DNA of 64,000 nucleotides from Micromonospora sp. WMMD1155 (GCF_029581275.1 NZ_CP120742.1:4898501-4962500), one strand, 5' to 3'. Shown: positions 7,852-17,014, numbered from the stretch's first letter. The notes: generated by a model from the letters alone, not told the origin. Numbers and translations: made by a program.

Positions 7852-9051
7852 CTAGAACGGCGGTGTCGGTGTCTCCGGTGGGTGCCGGCGGGAGCGTCGT
7901 GCGTCCGCCCCCGCGACGCCGAGCAGCACCACGGCGGCGGCCGCCCCGGCGGTGAGCGGTTCGAGGTGCGCAGCCACCGGCACCAACAGGCCGAGGATGA
8001 GGAGGCCGGCCAGTCGGGAGCGGGAGACCCGGGCGAACACCTGGTGTTCGAGGGCCGACCGTCCGGCGAGGAAGAGCGCCGGACCGCCGAGGATGGCGAT
8101 GAGCCAGACCGCCGGGAGGTGCCCGCGCGGTTCGGTGATGAACAGTTCGTAGCCGACGCCGGTGAGGACGATCCCCGCGATCATGACCATGTGGGCGAAC
8201 GCCATGTCGGTCGCGAGCCGGGCCGGATTGCGGGAGCGGTCGACGGCCGTGCCCAGCATCCCGCCCGCCACGTGGAAGTAGATCCGCCAGAGCAGGACGG
8301 TGCTCGCCAACGCCAGGACGAACCCACCCGTCTGGTCGCTGTGGAACTCGCTGCCGCTGAAGGCGAGCCCGATGACGAAGATCGCCTCGCCGAGAGCGAT
8401 GAGGAGGAACTGTTGGTACCGCTCGGCCAGGTGCTCGGCCGCGATCATCTGGACGCCGAGTCGTTGCGCGCCGAGTCGGGGGGTCGGCCAGCCGAGGAAC
8501 AGCCCGGTGTAGTCGATCAGCACGGCGAGGGTCCAGAGCGCCCCGCGGATCGTGCCGCTGTCGACCAGCCCGCCGACGACCCAGAGCGGTGCGCTCAAGC
8601 CGAACCAGAACATGATCCGGATCGACTGTCGGGGGTCCGGTCGGCCGTGCCCGGCGAGGTAGAAGAACACCACTCGGCCGATCTGGAGGGTCACCAGGGT
8701 GATGGCGAAGAGTGAGGCCCGTGCGCCGAAGCCGTTCGGCACCGCGACGGCCATCGTCATGGCACCGACCAACGTCATGATGATGACGGTCTGGACGATC
8801 GGAGCGTCCGGGTCCAGCCAACTCGTCGACCAGACCGTCACCGACCAGACCGCCCACAGCGCCAGGAACAGCAGCAGGGCCTGGCCGAGACCCGCGTACA
8901 CGTCGCGTTGGCCGTCGGTGAAGTCGGCGATCAGCCGTGCGGAGATCCGGGTGAGGGCGAAGACGAAGACCAGGTCGAGGAAGAGTTCCAGGAAGGTGGC
9001 CCGCTGGCGGGTGGCTTCGCTGCGCAACAGTCCGTCGGGGGTGCTCCTCAT
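7852..9051 (-). CDS. Low temperature requirement protein A (LtrA) family membrane protein
   Basis: A 399-residue integral membrane protein with about ten hydrophobic segments. It opens with RATFLELFLDLVFVFALTRI, the signature of the LtrA family, and contains AAEHLAERYQQFLLIALGEA, the second conserved block. LtrA was named from a Listeria cold-growth mutant; its molecular function is unknown. The start is ATG 9051 (RSTPDGLLRS). It is convergent with the sigma factor gene, 10 bp apart, and divergent from a TetR gene about 180 bp away, which could be its regulator. A paralogue lies at 42030-43250. Confidence 0.88.
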   Translation of the reverse strand: MRSTPDGLLRSEATRQRATFLELFLDLVFVFALTRISARLIADFTDGQRDVYAGLGQALLLFLALWAVWSVTVWSTSWLDPDAPIVQTVIIMTLVGAMTMAVAVPNGFGARASLFAITLVTLQIGRVVFFYLAGHGRPDPRQSIRIMFWFGLSAPLWVVGGLVDSGTIRGALWTLAVLIDYTGLFLGWPTPRLGAQRLGVQMIAAEHLAERYQQFLLIALGEAIFVIGLAFSGSEFHSDQTGGFVLALASTVLLWRIYFHVAGGMLGTAVDRSRNPARLATDMAFAHMVMIAGIVLTGVGYELFITEPRGHLPAVWLIAILGGPALFLAGRSALEHQVFARVSRSRLAGLLILGLLVPVAAHLEPLTAGAAAAVVLLGVAGADARRSRRHPPETPTPPF

Positions 9052-9229
9052 CGGCTCGTCACCAGCCGGTGTCGCCGAACGAGCACGTGCCCTCCCGTCG
9101 CGGTGATCTCCTCGCCTAACGAGCCAGGGGCCGCTGTGGCACGTGGGGGGAGGGGGGCGCACCCACCACAACAGTCACCAATCCGTCACCAGGCGGCTAC
9201 CGGAGGGGTCCGGGCTTACGCTCGTGGGC

Positions 9230-9853
9230 GTGCCCGGACCTGCCGAGAAGGCCGCTGAACAGGACCGGCGTGACCTCATCGTCACGGTCGCGCGAGAGTT
9301 GGCCGAGACGGAGGGCTGGGCGGGTGTGACCACCCGACGACTCGCCGAACGCACCGAGATCGACATGGGCGAGATCTATCGGCACTTCCCGGATCTGGAG
9401 GCGCTGATTGCCGCCGTCGCGGTGTGCGCCTTCGCCGACCTGGCCGCCGACCTCGCCGAGGTGCACGCGGAGACCGTGGGCAGCCCCGAAGGGGTCTGGC
9501 CGGCGGTCGCGACCGCATACCTCGACTTCGCGTACACCAACCCGGAGGTCTATGACGCGATGCTCGCGCTGACCCCCGACCTGGCGCTCGGCGTGGATGG
9601 TGTGCCGGCCGCGCCGCGGGCGGTCTTCGCGGAGCTGAGGGCGGCTCTGAAACCCCTGGCCGAGGGTCGGGACCTGGACACCCTCGCCGAGGTGGGGTGG
9701 AGCCTGCTGCACGGCGTGGTGATGCTCACCCGTGGTGGTCGGCTCCGGCCCGAGGGTCAGGAGGAGCGGGAGGCGCTGATCGCCGAACGACTGCTGCGGT
9801 GGCCCTACCCGGCGAGCAGGAACTCGGTGGGGGTGACGGGCGACATGACCTAG
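9230..9853 (+). CDS. TetR family transcriptional regulator
   Basis: About 207 residues. The N-terminal helix-turn-helix is clear: RRDLIVTVARELAETEGWAG, VTTRRLAERTEIDMGEIYRH, FPDLEALIAAV, matching the TetR consensus of a recognition helix ending in IYRHF. The C-terminal part is a ligand/dimerisation domain and cannot be assigned to a ligand. GTG 9230 is chosen; GTG 9224 is two codons upstream, and neither has a well-placed ribosome site. It is divergent from the LtrA gene, and the HAD hydrolase follows in the same direction after 37 bp, so both are candidate targets. Confidence 0.82.
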   Translation: MPGPAEKAAEQDRRDLIVTVARELAETEGWAGVTTRRLAERTEIDMGEIYRHFPDLEALIAAVAVCAFADLAADLAEVHAETVGSPEGVWPAVATAYLDFAYTNPEVYDAMLALTPDLALGVDGVPAAPRAVFAELRAALKPLAEGRDLDTLAEVGWSLLHGVVMLTRGGRLRPEGQEEREALIAERLLRWPYPASRNSVGVTGDMT

Positions 9854-9890
9854 AGTTCCGCACCGCATCAGCGTGATCGCGAGGGGTGGC

Positions 9891-10604
9891 ATGACGGCGG
9901 ACGGCACGGCAGCGCGGCGGCAGGCGAAGGTGTTGATCTTCGATGCGGACGACACCCTGTGGGAGAACAACGTCGTCTTCGAGCGGGTGATCGACGACTT
10001 CCTGTCCTGGCTGGACCACCCCACCCTGGACCGGGCCGCGTTGCGGGCCGTCCTGGACGACATCGAGCGGGCCAACGCGGTGGCGCACGGGTACGGCAGC
10101 AAGGTGTTCCTGCGCAGCCTGGGGGAGTGTCTGGAACGGTTGCGCGCCCGGCCGGCCACCGAGGCCGAGCGCCAGGAGATCGACCGGTTGGCGGTGGCGC
10201 TCGTGGAACACCGGGTGGAGCTGATGCCCGGTGTGGCCGAGGCGCTCGACGACCTGGCCAGCCGGCACGAGCTGCTGTTGCTGACCAAGGGCGACCGGGA
10301 GGAGCAGCAACGCAAGCTGGACGCCTGCGGGGTGCTGCACCACTTCCAGGCCGCGCACATCGTGCCCGAGAAGAACGCCGACACGTACCGGTGGCTGGTC
10401 CGGGAGCACGGCTTCGACCCGTCCACCGCCTGGATGATCGGCAACTCCCCGAAGTCCGACATCCTGCCGGCGCGGGCGGCCGGGCTGAACGCGGTGTTCA
10501 TCCCGAACGAGAACACCTGGGTGCTGGAGGAGGAAGAGCTGGACCCGACCGACGACGGCGTCCTGCGGCTGGCCGCGTTCCCCGACCTGCTCCGTCACTT
10601 CTGA
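9891..10604 (+). CDS. HAD superfamily hydrolase
   Basis: A 237-residue cytoplasmic HAD phosphatase. Motif I is FDADDTLWEN with nucleophile Asp18 and acid/base Asp20. Motif II is LLLLTKGD, motif III includes the lysine of IVPEKNADTY, and motif IV is WMIGNSPKSDILPA. In motif IV the usual GD/DD is GNSPKSD, a known variant. A helical cap lies between motifs I and II. The start is ATG 9891 with GAGGGGTGG just upstream. Substrate unknown; the family dephosphorylates small phosphorylated metabolites. It may be co-transcribed with the TetR gene. Confidence 0.85.
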   Translation: MTADGTAARRQAKVLIFDADDTLWENNVVFERVIDDFLSWLDHPTLDRAALRAVLDDIERANAVAHGYGSKVFLRSLGECLERLRARPATEAERQEIDRLAVALVEHRVELMPGVAEALDDLASRHELLLLTKGDREEQQRKLDACGVLHHFQAAHIVPEKNADTYRWLVREHGFDPSTAWMIGNSPKSDILPARAAGLNAVFIPNENTWVLEEEELDPTDDGVLRLAAFPDLLRHF

Positions 10605-10850
10605 CGACCACAGGCGAACAGAACAGCGGCGACCCGAACAGCGCCGACGACCAGGGTCCCGTTACGGCGACATGCCGCTTTTTCAGCGTGGGATCAGTCA
10701 TGCCGTCGGCGGCCCGCTTCGGCTTGTTCGCCCCTCGGAGCCCCCCCTAGCCTGGGCCGGCGTCTTCTGGCTCTGGGGTTTTGCCGGGACGCGTCAGGCG
10801 TCCGGAGGGTGGGCACCGCGGAGCTGAGTGACCGCAGCCGGACGCCACGG

Positions 10851-10882
10851 TCAGGGCCGGGTAGTTGCGGACCCGGCCCTGA
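10851..10882. terminator. Bidirectional terminator-like hairpin
   Basis: A perfect 12-bp stem (TCAGGGCCGGGT / ACCCGGCCCTGA) with an 8-nt loop lies between the convergent HAD hydrolase and a small minus-strand gene ending at 10904. It has no T-tract, as is common in high-GC actinobacteria. The remainder of 10605-10903 shows no gene. Confidence 0.65.
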
Positions 10883-10903
10883 CCACCACGATCTGTCGCC
10901 GAC

Positions 10904-11179
10904 TCAGGACGCCTCACGTCGGACGATCGCCACCGCCACCCGGCAGAACTCGTCCATGTCCGGGTTGAACCCGGCCGCGATGTCGGGATGCAACCCGGAG
11001 CGGGTCTCCTCCAACAGGCGCTGGCAGACCTGCTCGACCGGCTCGCCGGCGTAGTCCGCGCGGACCCGATCGGTGGCGGCCTGAAGCGCCGAGGTCAGCT
11101 GTTCCTCCAGCGGGCCGCGCAGCTTCTGCTGCACCGGGTCGAGCCCGCGCGGGTCGAGCGTGACATGTGGCTCCGACAT
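10904..11179 (-). CDS. Small hypothetical protein
   Basis: 91 residues, soluble and acidic, starting at ATG 11179 with AAGGGAG upstream. It is mainly helical and contains LRGPLEEQLTSALQAATDRV, PVEQVCQRLLEETRSGLHPD and NPDMDEFCRVAVAIVR. No known domain recognised. It is 47 bp downstream of the RusA-like gene on the same strand and may be co-transcribed with it. Confidence 0.65.
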   Translation of the reverse strand: MSEPHVTLDPRGLDPVQQKLRGPLEEQLTSALQAATDRVRADYAGEPVEQVCQRLLEETRSGLHPDIAAGFNPDMDEFCRVAVAIVRREAS

Positions 11180-11226
11180 CGGTGCTCCCTTCGTCGGCGT
11201 CCGCGGTACCCCACCGCGGGCGTCGG

Positions 11227-11658
11227 TCAAACCCCGTTCGGTACGGCGGCGACCCGCACCTGGTATGAGAAGTCCTCCGCCGGCTCCTCGTGGTACGACA
11301 GCCGGCGGATCTGCCGGTCGTCGTCGTAGAGGGCGACGTCCACCAGGACGCCGAGGTGGCTGAGGCCGATGGACGACACCCGCTTCTTGTCCTGCAACAC
11401 CGCGCAGACGCCGCCGAGCAGGGTGCTGGCGTCGGCCGTACGGTGCCCGGGTGGGCAGCGCAGGACCAGGTCGACCTCGACCGGCCCGGGCAGCGGCGTC
11501 CAGCCGGTGCGCTGGGCCGCGGTGAGAGCGGCCTGGAGCAGGGTGCGGACCCTCGTCGCCTGGCGATGCCCGGCGGCGAAGATGGACAACGCTTCGGTCT
11601 TGACCGGGGGCAGGCCGCTCACCTCGAATGTGAGGGCGAGAGCGCGGGTGTCCTGCAC
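11227..11658 (-). CDS. Hypothetical protein, possible RusA-like fold
   Basis: 143 residues from GTG 11658, which has a perfect GGAGGT 6 nt upstream; the open frame extends further but without a ribosome site. The order of elements (PGPVEVDLVLRCPPGHRTAD, then a helix ending VLQDKK, then LYDDDRQIRRLSYHEEPA) recalls RusA-type resolvases. Those have an aspartate-rich loop followed by a DDxQI strand. The aspartates expected for catalysis in the first block are mostly absent, so this is a weak structural impression rather than a family call. Confidence 0.6.
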   Translation of the reverse strand: MQDTRALALTFEVSGLPPVKTEALSIFAAGHRQATRVRTLLQAALTAAQRTGWTPLPGPVEVDLVLRCPPGHRTADASTLLGGVCAVLQDKKRVSSIGLSHLGVLVDVALYDDDRQIRRLSYHEEPAEDFSYQVRVAAVPNGV

Positions 11659-11842
11659 GACGGCACCTCCTCGTTGGGACGATCCTGCCGAACCGGGGGA
11701 GCGGGGGTGCGACGTTCCCGCGATTACCAACCGATCGGGCAGGTTGGGGTCGGCCGAGGCGTGTCGACGGCGGCGGCGAACGCGCTGGCTGCGGCGCTAG
11801 GAAAACGCTAGTCGACGATGCCCGCGCTGGGTAGTCGGTCGT

Positions 11843-12544
11843 TCACCCGGTAGTGCGCGGTGCGAAGGCGCAGAACTCGTTGCCCTCGGGATCGGCCAGC
11901 ACCCACCAGCGGCTGCGGTCGGTCGGCTCGGCCAGCACCGTCGCACCGGCGCTGACCAGCGCGCCCGGCTCGGGGTCGACCAGCTCGACGTCCCAGTGCA
12001 GGCGGTTCTTGACCGTCTTGGGCTCGGTGACCCCGGCGAACACCCAGCTCTCCCAGGGCAGACCGGCGGCCCCGAGCAGCGACGCCGCGGTCGGCCCGGA
12101 CTCGACGGCCCCGCCGAGCACACCGGCCCACCAGGTCGCCTGCGCGGTCGGGTCGATCGCGTCCACCACCAGGCGGGCCGGACCGGGCCGGGTGCCCGCA
12201 CCGGCGGGGAGCGCGCAGAACTCGTTGCCCTCCGGGTCGGCCAGCACCCACCGGTCGGCGTCACCGGCCGGTTCGCCGACCAGTCGGGCGCCGTCCGCGA
12301 GCAGCGCCGCCGGGTCCGCGTCGGCCAACCGCAGATCCAGGTGTACGCGGGTCCGGCCGACCCTCGGCTCGGGCACCCGGTTCACCCAGATCGACTCGGC
12401 GTCGGAGCGGGCTGTACGGGGGTCCACCCGGGTGTCGCCGTCACCGGCGTCGGCCACGTCGCCGTCGAGCATGCGGGCCCAGAAGCCGCCCAGGGTGAGC
12501 GCGTCGGCGGCGTCCAGACAGAGGTCCTTGAAGCGCGCGATCAT
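11843..12544 (-). CDS. VOC (glyoxalase-like) family protein with two tandem domains
   Basis: 233 residues from ATG 12544 (MIARFKDLCLDAADALTLGG). Two homologous halves are each built on the vicinal oxygen chelate pattern, and each ends with almost the same strand: DADRWVLADPEGNEFCALPA and SRWWVLADPEGNEFCAFAP. This repeated WVLADPEGNEFCA block is typical of the glyoxalase-like 'VOC family' proteins of actinobacteria. Most have no known substrate; some bind antibiotics or small metabolites. It appears to be monocistronic. Confidence 0.85.
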   Translation of the reverse strand: MIARFKDLCLDAADALTLGGFWARMLDGDVADAGDGDTRVDPRTARSDAESIWVNRVPEPRVGRTRVHLDLRLADADPAALLADGARLVGEPAGDADRWVLADPEGNEFCALPAGAGTRPGPARLVVDAIDPTAQATWWAGVLGGAVESGPTAASLLGAAGLPWESWVFAGVTEPKTVKNRLHWDVELVDPEPGALVSAGATVLAEPTDRSRWWVLADPEGNEFCAFAPRTTG

Positions 12545-12692
12545 CGCTCCAGCATGCCTGGTCAGGCGGATCTGTGTCGCCAGCCGCCCGCGCGACGTTT
12601 CGTCGATTAAGGCGTTGTGGTGGGTGACAAACTCCCCGGATAACCCCAAATCAGGCACCACAACAACCATGATCGACCCGGGCGGGGGGCGG

Positions 12693-12881
12693 TCAGTGTC
12701 GTTTGGCGTACCCGATGAACGCCTTCCAGGCTGCCGGGTCGACGTGCAGGGTGCCGCCGTCGCGGTCCTTGGTGTCGCGCACCAGCACCACGGTCGGCAG
12801 GTTGTCGGCGACCTCGACACAGGCCCCGCCGTTGCCGCCGGACCTGGTCGACTTGCGCCACTGCGGGTTCAGAATGTCCAT
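12693..12881 (-). CDS. DUF397 domain protein
   Basis: 62 residues: MDILNPQWRKSTRSGGNGGA, then CVEVADNLPTVVLVRDTKDR and a tail with AWKAFIGYAK. This is the standard DUF397 pattern. The ATG (12881) overlaps the end of the upstream HTH gene by 13 bp, indicating translational coupling. DUF397 proteins are nearly always paired with HTH/DUF5753 regulators in actinobacteria (as in the bldB/whiJ-like families), where they are thought to modulate the regulator. Confidence 0.92.
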   Translation of the reverse strand: MDILNPQWRKSTRSGGNGGACVEVADNLPTVVLVRDTKDRDGGTLHVDPAAWKAFIGYAKRH

Positions 12882-13669
12882 GAGTTCGCCACTTCCCTGA
12901 TCAGCTCGATGCTCTGCCGGCGGGGGAGCGCCTCGTTGCGCACGATCTCCCACGTCTTCGCCAGCTTAGCGACGTCGGGCGATGCGTCGACGATCTGCGC
13001 GGTGAGCTGGTTGTCGGCGTAAGTAACCCGTTCGCCGTCCGGCATCTCGGCGATGATGAACTGACCGCCCATCCCGAGGTACATCCCAGCATCCGCCGGG
13101 ACGACGTGCACCTGGATATGCTCCGCTGCCGCCAGCTTCGCCAGGTGCTCGCACTGCTCGACCATCAGGCCCGGCTGGTCGAGCACCGGCCGCCGGAGCA
13201 CCGCCTCGTCCAGCACGGCGATGAGCTGTGGCGGGCGCGGGCGGTGCAGGATCGCCTGCCGCTCCAACCTTGACGCGACGATCCGGTCGACGTCCTCGGC
13301 GTCGAACCGCCCACCCGCCAGCGTGGCGCGGGCGTACCGCTCGGTCTGCAACAGGCCCGGCACGTACGACAGCTCGAACCAGCGCAGCGTGGTCGCCTCC
13401 CGCTCGAACTCGATCCACTCGCGGAGCCAGGCCGGTTCGGCGTCCAGCCGGCCCAACCGGTCCAGCATCCGCTGGAATCGGTCGCCGGTCTCGTGGTGGG
13501 TGTCGACCGCCCGCATGTACTCCTTCGTCGGAGGCCGTCCACCGGTCTCCACCGAGCTGACGTGCGAGCCCGAATAGCCGATGCCCCGACCGAAGTCGTC
13601 CTGACTGAGCCCGAGCGTGGCCCGGAGAAGGCGAAGCTCCTCCAACACGTAGTCGGTGACGGTCCCCAT
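12869..13669 (-). CDS. Helix-turn-helix regulator with DUF5753 domain
   Basis: 266 residues. An N-terminal XRE-type HTH (LRLLRATLGLSQDDFGRGIG, SGSHVSSVETGGRPPT) is followed by the DUF5753 effector domain (WFELSYVPGLLQTERYARAT, AVLRRPVLDQPGLMVEQCEH, VHVVPADAGMYLGMGGQF). The WhiJ-like architecture is clear. It is translationally coupled to DUF397 downstream and divergent from two tiny CxxC proteins. In Streptomyces such HTH/DUF397 sets take part in developmental or stress control; the target here is unknown. Confidence 0.92.
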   Translation of the reverse strand: MGTVTDYVLEELRLLRATLGLSQDDFGRGIGYSGSHVSSVETGGRPPTKEYMRAVDTHHETGDRFQRMLDRLGRLDAEPAWLREWIEFEREATTLRWFELSYVPGLLQTERYARATLAGGRFDAEDVDRIVASRLERQAILHRPRPPQLIAVLDEAVLRRPVLDQPGLMVEQCEHLAKLAAAEHIQVHVVPADAGMYLGMGGQFIIAEMPDGERVTYADNQLTAQIVDASPDVAKLAKTWEIVRNEALPRRQSIELIREVANSWTF

Positions 13670-13842
13670 CGATTCCCCAATCTCTGCTCACCCCGCGTCG
13701 GTGTGTCCGCCGCCGTTGCTCGCCTGGGTCGCTGAGCTGCGCGGATCACCCGAGTGCGTATCGACGGTAGTCGTGTGGTGGCCAAGCTGTCACTGCTGGT
13801 GAGGTGGCCGCCGGAGCGGCGAGGCGAGTGGAGGTGGTGACG

Positions 13843-13962
13843 ATGTTCCTGAACGTGCGGAACTACGCACAGGGGCACCTGGGCGTTGCTCCCGAGTGGA
13901 ACTGCGAGGTGTGCGGGCAACCCTGGCCCTGCGCGACCTTCCACGCGACGCGGTGGCTGTGA
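13843..13962 (+). CDS. Tiny CxxC/WPC protein (39 residues)
   Basis: Starts at ATG 13843 after GGAGGTGGTGACG. The protein contains WNCEVCGQPWPCATFHATRW near its C-terminus, three cysteines in a zinc-ribbon-like C-x2-C-x4-C spacing. Its stop TGA overlaps the ATG of the next gene (TGATG), showing translational coupling. The next protein carries the same WxCxxCGxxWPC motif, so the two are likely paralogous. Not previously in any long-frame list because of its size. Confidence 0.7.
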   Translation: MFLNVRNYAQGHLGVAPEWNCEVCGQPWPCATFHATRWL

Positions 13963-14216
13963 TGGTGGTCCGTCCGCCCGTCCCGCACGTCGCCATGCGC
14001 CCGCTGTGGCGGTGCCGCAACTGTGGCCGGGAGTGGCCCTGCCAGCCCGCGAAACTCGCGCTGCTCACCGAGTACCGGGACAGCCGCACCGCCCTGCTGG
14101 TCTACCTCGGCACGCTGATGCACGAGGCGACGACCCAGCTCACCCAACTCCACCCCGACCACCCGCCGGCCCGGATGACCGAGCGCTTCCTCTCCTGGGC
14201 CAGGGCCCGCACCTGA
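13962..14216 (+). CDS. Small CxxC/WPC protein (84 residues)
   Basis: 84 residues from ATG 13962, start-stop coupled to the preceding 39-residue protein. It contains PLWRCRNCGREWPCQPAKLA, then a helical tail LLTEYRDSRTALLVYLGTLM and PARMTERFLSWAR. Proteins of this pattern are common in Micromonosporaceae next to HTH/DUF397 genes and are sometimes labelled flavin reductase, for which I see no sequence support. Three cysteines could bind a metal with a partner. Confidence 0.72.
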   Translation: MVVRPPVPHVAMRPLWRCRNCGREWPCQPAKLALLTEYRDSRTALLVYLGTLMHEATTQLTQLHPDHPPARMTERFLSWARART

Positions 14217-14242
14217 CCTCAGTCAGGCGAGGCCGGCGTCAT

Positions 14243-14554
14243 TCATCCCGGAAAGGGGATCAGCGGCAGCCCGCCGGAGTAGCCGGGGCCTTCACCGGTG
14301 AGCACGGCGGCGTCGTGGATGAGACCCGCCACGGCGGCGGCAGCCAGGTCGAAGCGCTGGGTCTTGCGCTGCCAGAAGGTCAGCTCCGGAAAGTCTTCCG
14401 TGCGCTCCGGCAACAGGGCGCAGGCGGGCAGGGCCAGAAGCCTGTGCAGCAGGGCCAGGTCCTTGCCTGTCGCCATGGTCAGCGCTTCGGCCGCTGCCAC
14501 CACCGGCACCCCGAACCGCACCCCGTCCTCAATCACCTCGTGCGGGTTTGACAC
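14243..14554 (-). CDS. Small hypothetical protein
   Basis: 103 residues from GTG 14554 (VSNPHEVIEDGVRFGVPVVA). It contains GKDLALLHRLLALPACALLP, FPELTFWQRKTQRFDLAAAA and a proline-rich end. No family recognised. It is convergent with the small CxxC gene and divergent from the trehalose importer operon, from which it is separated by about 215 bp. The start is inferred by length only; no clear ribosome site. Confidence 0.5.
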   Translation of the reverse strand: MSNPHEVIEDGVRFGVPVVAAAEALTMATGKDLALLHRLLALPACALLPERTEDFPELTFWQRKTQRFDLAAAAVAGLIHDAAVLTGEGPGYSGGLPLIPFPG

Positions 14555-14771
14555 TCGTGTCCTCCGCTGGACCCGGCCGAGCGGCCCGCGCGTAGATCGT
14601 GCGGGACTTGCCGCTTGGGCTAGCCAGGTTTCGCGACTTCGCAGGTGGGGCAGTGTAGCCGCACGGAGCATCTGAGCCGTCGTGTTTCCGCACTTCACGG
14701 GCTTGGACGGCTCGCCGTGCGCCGGGGCACGGATGCCCCTCCCCGGTTTCGCCGAAGAGAGGGGGAGGGCG

Positions 14772-16061
14772 ATGACGGACCCCGAAGCGGCTCGACACCG
14801 ACGCCGGCCGGTTGTTCGGCTCGGGGCGGCGGCCGCCGCGCTGGCGCTGGTCGCACCGCTGGCCGCGTGCGGCAGTGACGACGGTGGTGGCGGTACGCCG
14901 ACGATCAACTTGTACTACCCGCCGGAGCAGAACCTGCAGAAGGTCGTCGACGACTGCAACGCGCAGGCCCAGGGGCGGTACGAGATCGCCTACCGGGTGC
15001 TGCCCCGGCAGGCCGACGACCAGCGGGTGCAGATGGTGCGGCGGCTGGCCGCCGAGGACACCGGCATGGACGTGCTCGGCCTGGACGTGACCTGGACCCA
15101 GGAGTTCGCCAGCGCCAAGTGGATCCGGGAGTGGACCGGCCAGGACAAGGCCGAGGCCGAGCAGGGCACCCTCGCCGGGCCGCTGGAGACCGCCCGCTAC
15201 GAGGACAGGCTGTACGCGGCCCCGAAGAACACCAACGTCCAGCTGCTCTGGTACCGCAAGGACCTGGTGCCGCAGCCGCCGACCACCTGGGACCAGATGA
15301 TCAGCGCGGCCCAGCAGCTCAAGGAGCAGGGCAAGCCGTACCAGGTGCTCACCATGGGCGCGCAGTACGAGGGCCTGGTCGTCCTCTACAACACCCTGGC
15401 CGAGAGCGCCGGCGGGAAGATCCTCGACGACGACGGCACCAAGGCCGTGATGGACGAGGGCGCGGTCCGGGCGTTGGACCAGCTGAAGCGTTTCGCCACG
15501 TCGGGCGTGACCTCGCCGTCGTTCAGCAACGCCACCGAGGACCCGGTCCGGCTGGAGTTCCAGTCCGGCGCGGGCGCGTTCCAGGTGAACTGGCCGTTCG
15601 TCTACCCGGCGCTGCAGGAGGCCGACCCGGAGCTGGCCGAGCAGGTCGGCTGGGCGCGCATCCCCAGCGTCGACGAAGGCACGCCCAGCAAGGTCACCAT
15701 CGGTGGGGTCAACCTGGCGGTCAGCTCCTACTCCGAGCACCCGGAGCTGTCCTTCGAGGCGGCCCGGTGCATCCGCAGCGCCGAACACCAGAAGTTCTCC
15801 GCCATCAACGACGGCGTGCCGCCCACCATCGAGGCGGTCTTCGACGACCCGGAGATGACCGAGGCGTACCCGATGAAGGACACCATCCTGGAGGAGCTGA
15901 AGGACCCGGCGACGCGGCCCCTGACCCCCGCGTACCAGAGCATCTCCACGGTGATGTCGGCGATCCTGTCGCCGCCGTCCGGGATCCGTCCGCAGCAGAC
16001 CGCCGACGAGTTGCGCGGCGCCATCGCCGACGCCCTCGAGTCGAAGGGGGTGCTCCCGTGA
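14772..16061 (+). CDS. lpqY: Trehalose-type ABC transporter substrate-binding lipoprotein (LpqY-like)
   Basis: 429 residues. The N-terminal lipoprotein signal has a lipobox LAAC with the lipidated cysteine at residue 33, so the mature protein is anchored outside the membrane. The rest is a family 1 solute-binding protein (WYRKDLVPQPPTTWDQMISA, AFQVNWPFVYPALQEADPEL, TIGGVNLAVSSYSEHPELSF). ATG 14772 follows GGGGGAGGGCG. It begins an operon with two permeases and an ATPase closely resembling mycobacterial SugC, so the substrate is most likely trehalose, as for M. tuberculosis LpqY-SugABC. Other alpha-glucosides cannot be excluded. malQ downstream fits uptake of an alpha-glucan breakdown product. 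Confidence 0.85.
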   Translation: MTDPEAARHRRRPVVRLGAAAAALALVAPLAACGSDDGGGGTPTINLYYPPEQNLQKVVDDCNAQAQGRYEIAYRVLPRQADDQRVQMVRRLAAEDTGMDVLGLDVTWTQEFASAKWIREWTGQDKAEAEQGTLAGPLETARYEDRLYAAPKNTNVQLLWYRKDLVPQPPTTWDQMISAAQQLKEQGKPYQVLTMGAQYEGLVVLYNTLAESAGGKILDDDGTKAVMDEGAVRALDQLKRFATSGVTSPSFSNATEDPVRLEFQSGAGAFQVNWPFVYPALQEADPELAEQVGWARIPSVDEGTPSKVTIGGVNLAVSSYSEHPELSFEAARCIRSAEHQKFSAINDGVPPTIEAVFDDPEMTEAYPMKDTILEELKDPATRPLTPAYQSISTVMSAILSPPSGIRPQQTADELRGAIADALESKGVLP

Positions 16062-17014
16062 GCGCGGACACCGTCGAGAAGACCACGACACCCACCGTGC
16101 CCACCCAACGCGGGGGCCGCCGCAAGCCGCCGCTGAGCGAGAACAAGAAGGCCGAACGCAGGCTCGGCTGGCTGCTCTGTGCGCCGGCCGCGCTGGTCAT
16201 GATCCTGGTGACCGCGTACCCGATCCTCTACTCGGTCTGGCTGTCGTTGCAGCGCTTCGACCTGCGCTTCCCCGACCAGCGGGAGTTCGTCGGGTTGGAG
16301 AACTACGTCACCGTGCTCACCAACGAGTTCTGGTGGACCGCGTTCGGGGTGACCACGCTGATCACCGTGGTCACCGTGGCCGTCGAACTGGTGCTCGGTA
16401 TGGGCCTGGCGATCATCATGCACCGCACCCTGATCGGGCGCGGCCTGGTCCGGACCTCGGCGCTCATCCCGTACGGGATCGTCACCGTGGTCGCCGCGTT
16501 CTCCTGGCGGTACGCCTGGACGCCCGGCACCGGCTACCTGGCCGACCTGTTCAGCGACGGCGCACCGCTGACCGAGCGGGCCAGCTCGCTGGCGATCATC
16601 ATGCTCGCGGAGATCTGGAAGACCACCCCGTTCATGGCGCTGCTGCTGATGGCCGGGCTGGCGCTGGTGCCGGAGGATTTGCTGAAGGCTGCCTCCACCG
16701 ACGGCGCGACCGCCTGGCAGAAGTTCACCAAGGTGATGCTGCCGGTGATGAAGCCGGCGATCCTGGTCGCGTTGCTCTTCCGCACCCTGGACGCGTTCCG
16801 GGTCTTCGACAACATCTACGTGCTCACCGCCGGAGGCAACGAGACGTCGTCGGTGTCGATGCTCGCCTACAACAACCTGCTGCGGGGTCTCAACCTCGGC
16901 ATCGGCTCGACGATGTCGGTACTGATCTTCATCACCGTGGCGATCATCGCGTTCGTCTTCGTGAAGCTGTTCGGCACCGCTGCCCCCGGCAGCGACGACG
17001 GGGAGAGGCGCTGA
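16058..17014 (+). CDS. sugA: Sugar ABC transporter permease (SugA-like)
   Basis: 318 residues from GTG 16058, overlapping the lpqY stop (GTGA). A cytoplasmic N-terminus is followed by six membrane segments ([40 protein letters not shown] and so on). The EAA loop that contacts the ATPase is present as [20 protein letters not shown]. It is the MalF/SugA-type first permease of a trehalose/maltose-class importer. Translational coupling indicates fixed stoichiometry with the binding protein. Confidence 0.88.
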   Translation: MSADTVEKTTTPTVPTQRGGRRKPPLSENKKAERRLGWLLCAPAALVMILVTAYPILYSVWLSLQRFDLRFPDQREFVGLENYVTVLTNEFWWTAFGVTTLITVVTVAVELVLGMGLAIIMHRTLIGRGLVRTSALIPYGIVTVVAAFSWRYAWTPGTGYLADLFSDGAPLTERASSLAIIMLAEIWKTTPFMALLLMAGLALVPEDLLKAASTDGATAWQKFTKVMLPVMKPAILVALLFRTLDAFRVFDNIYVLTAGGNETSSVSMLAYNNLLRGLNLGIGSTMSVLIFITVAIIAFVFVKLFGTAAPGSDDGERR

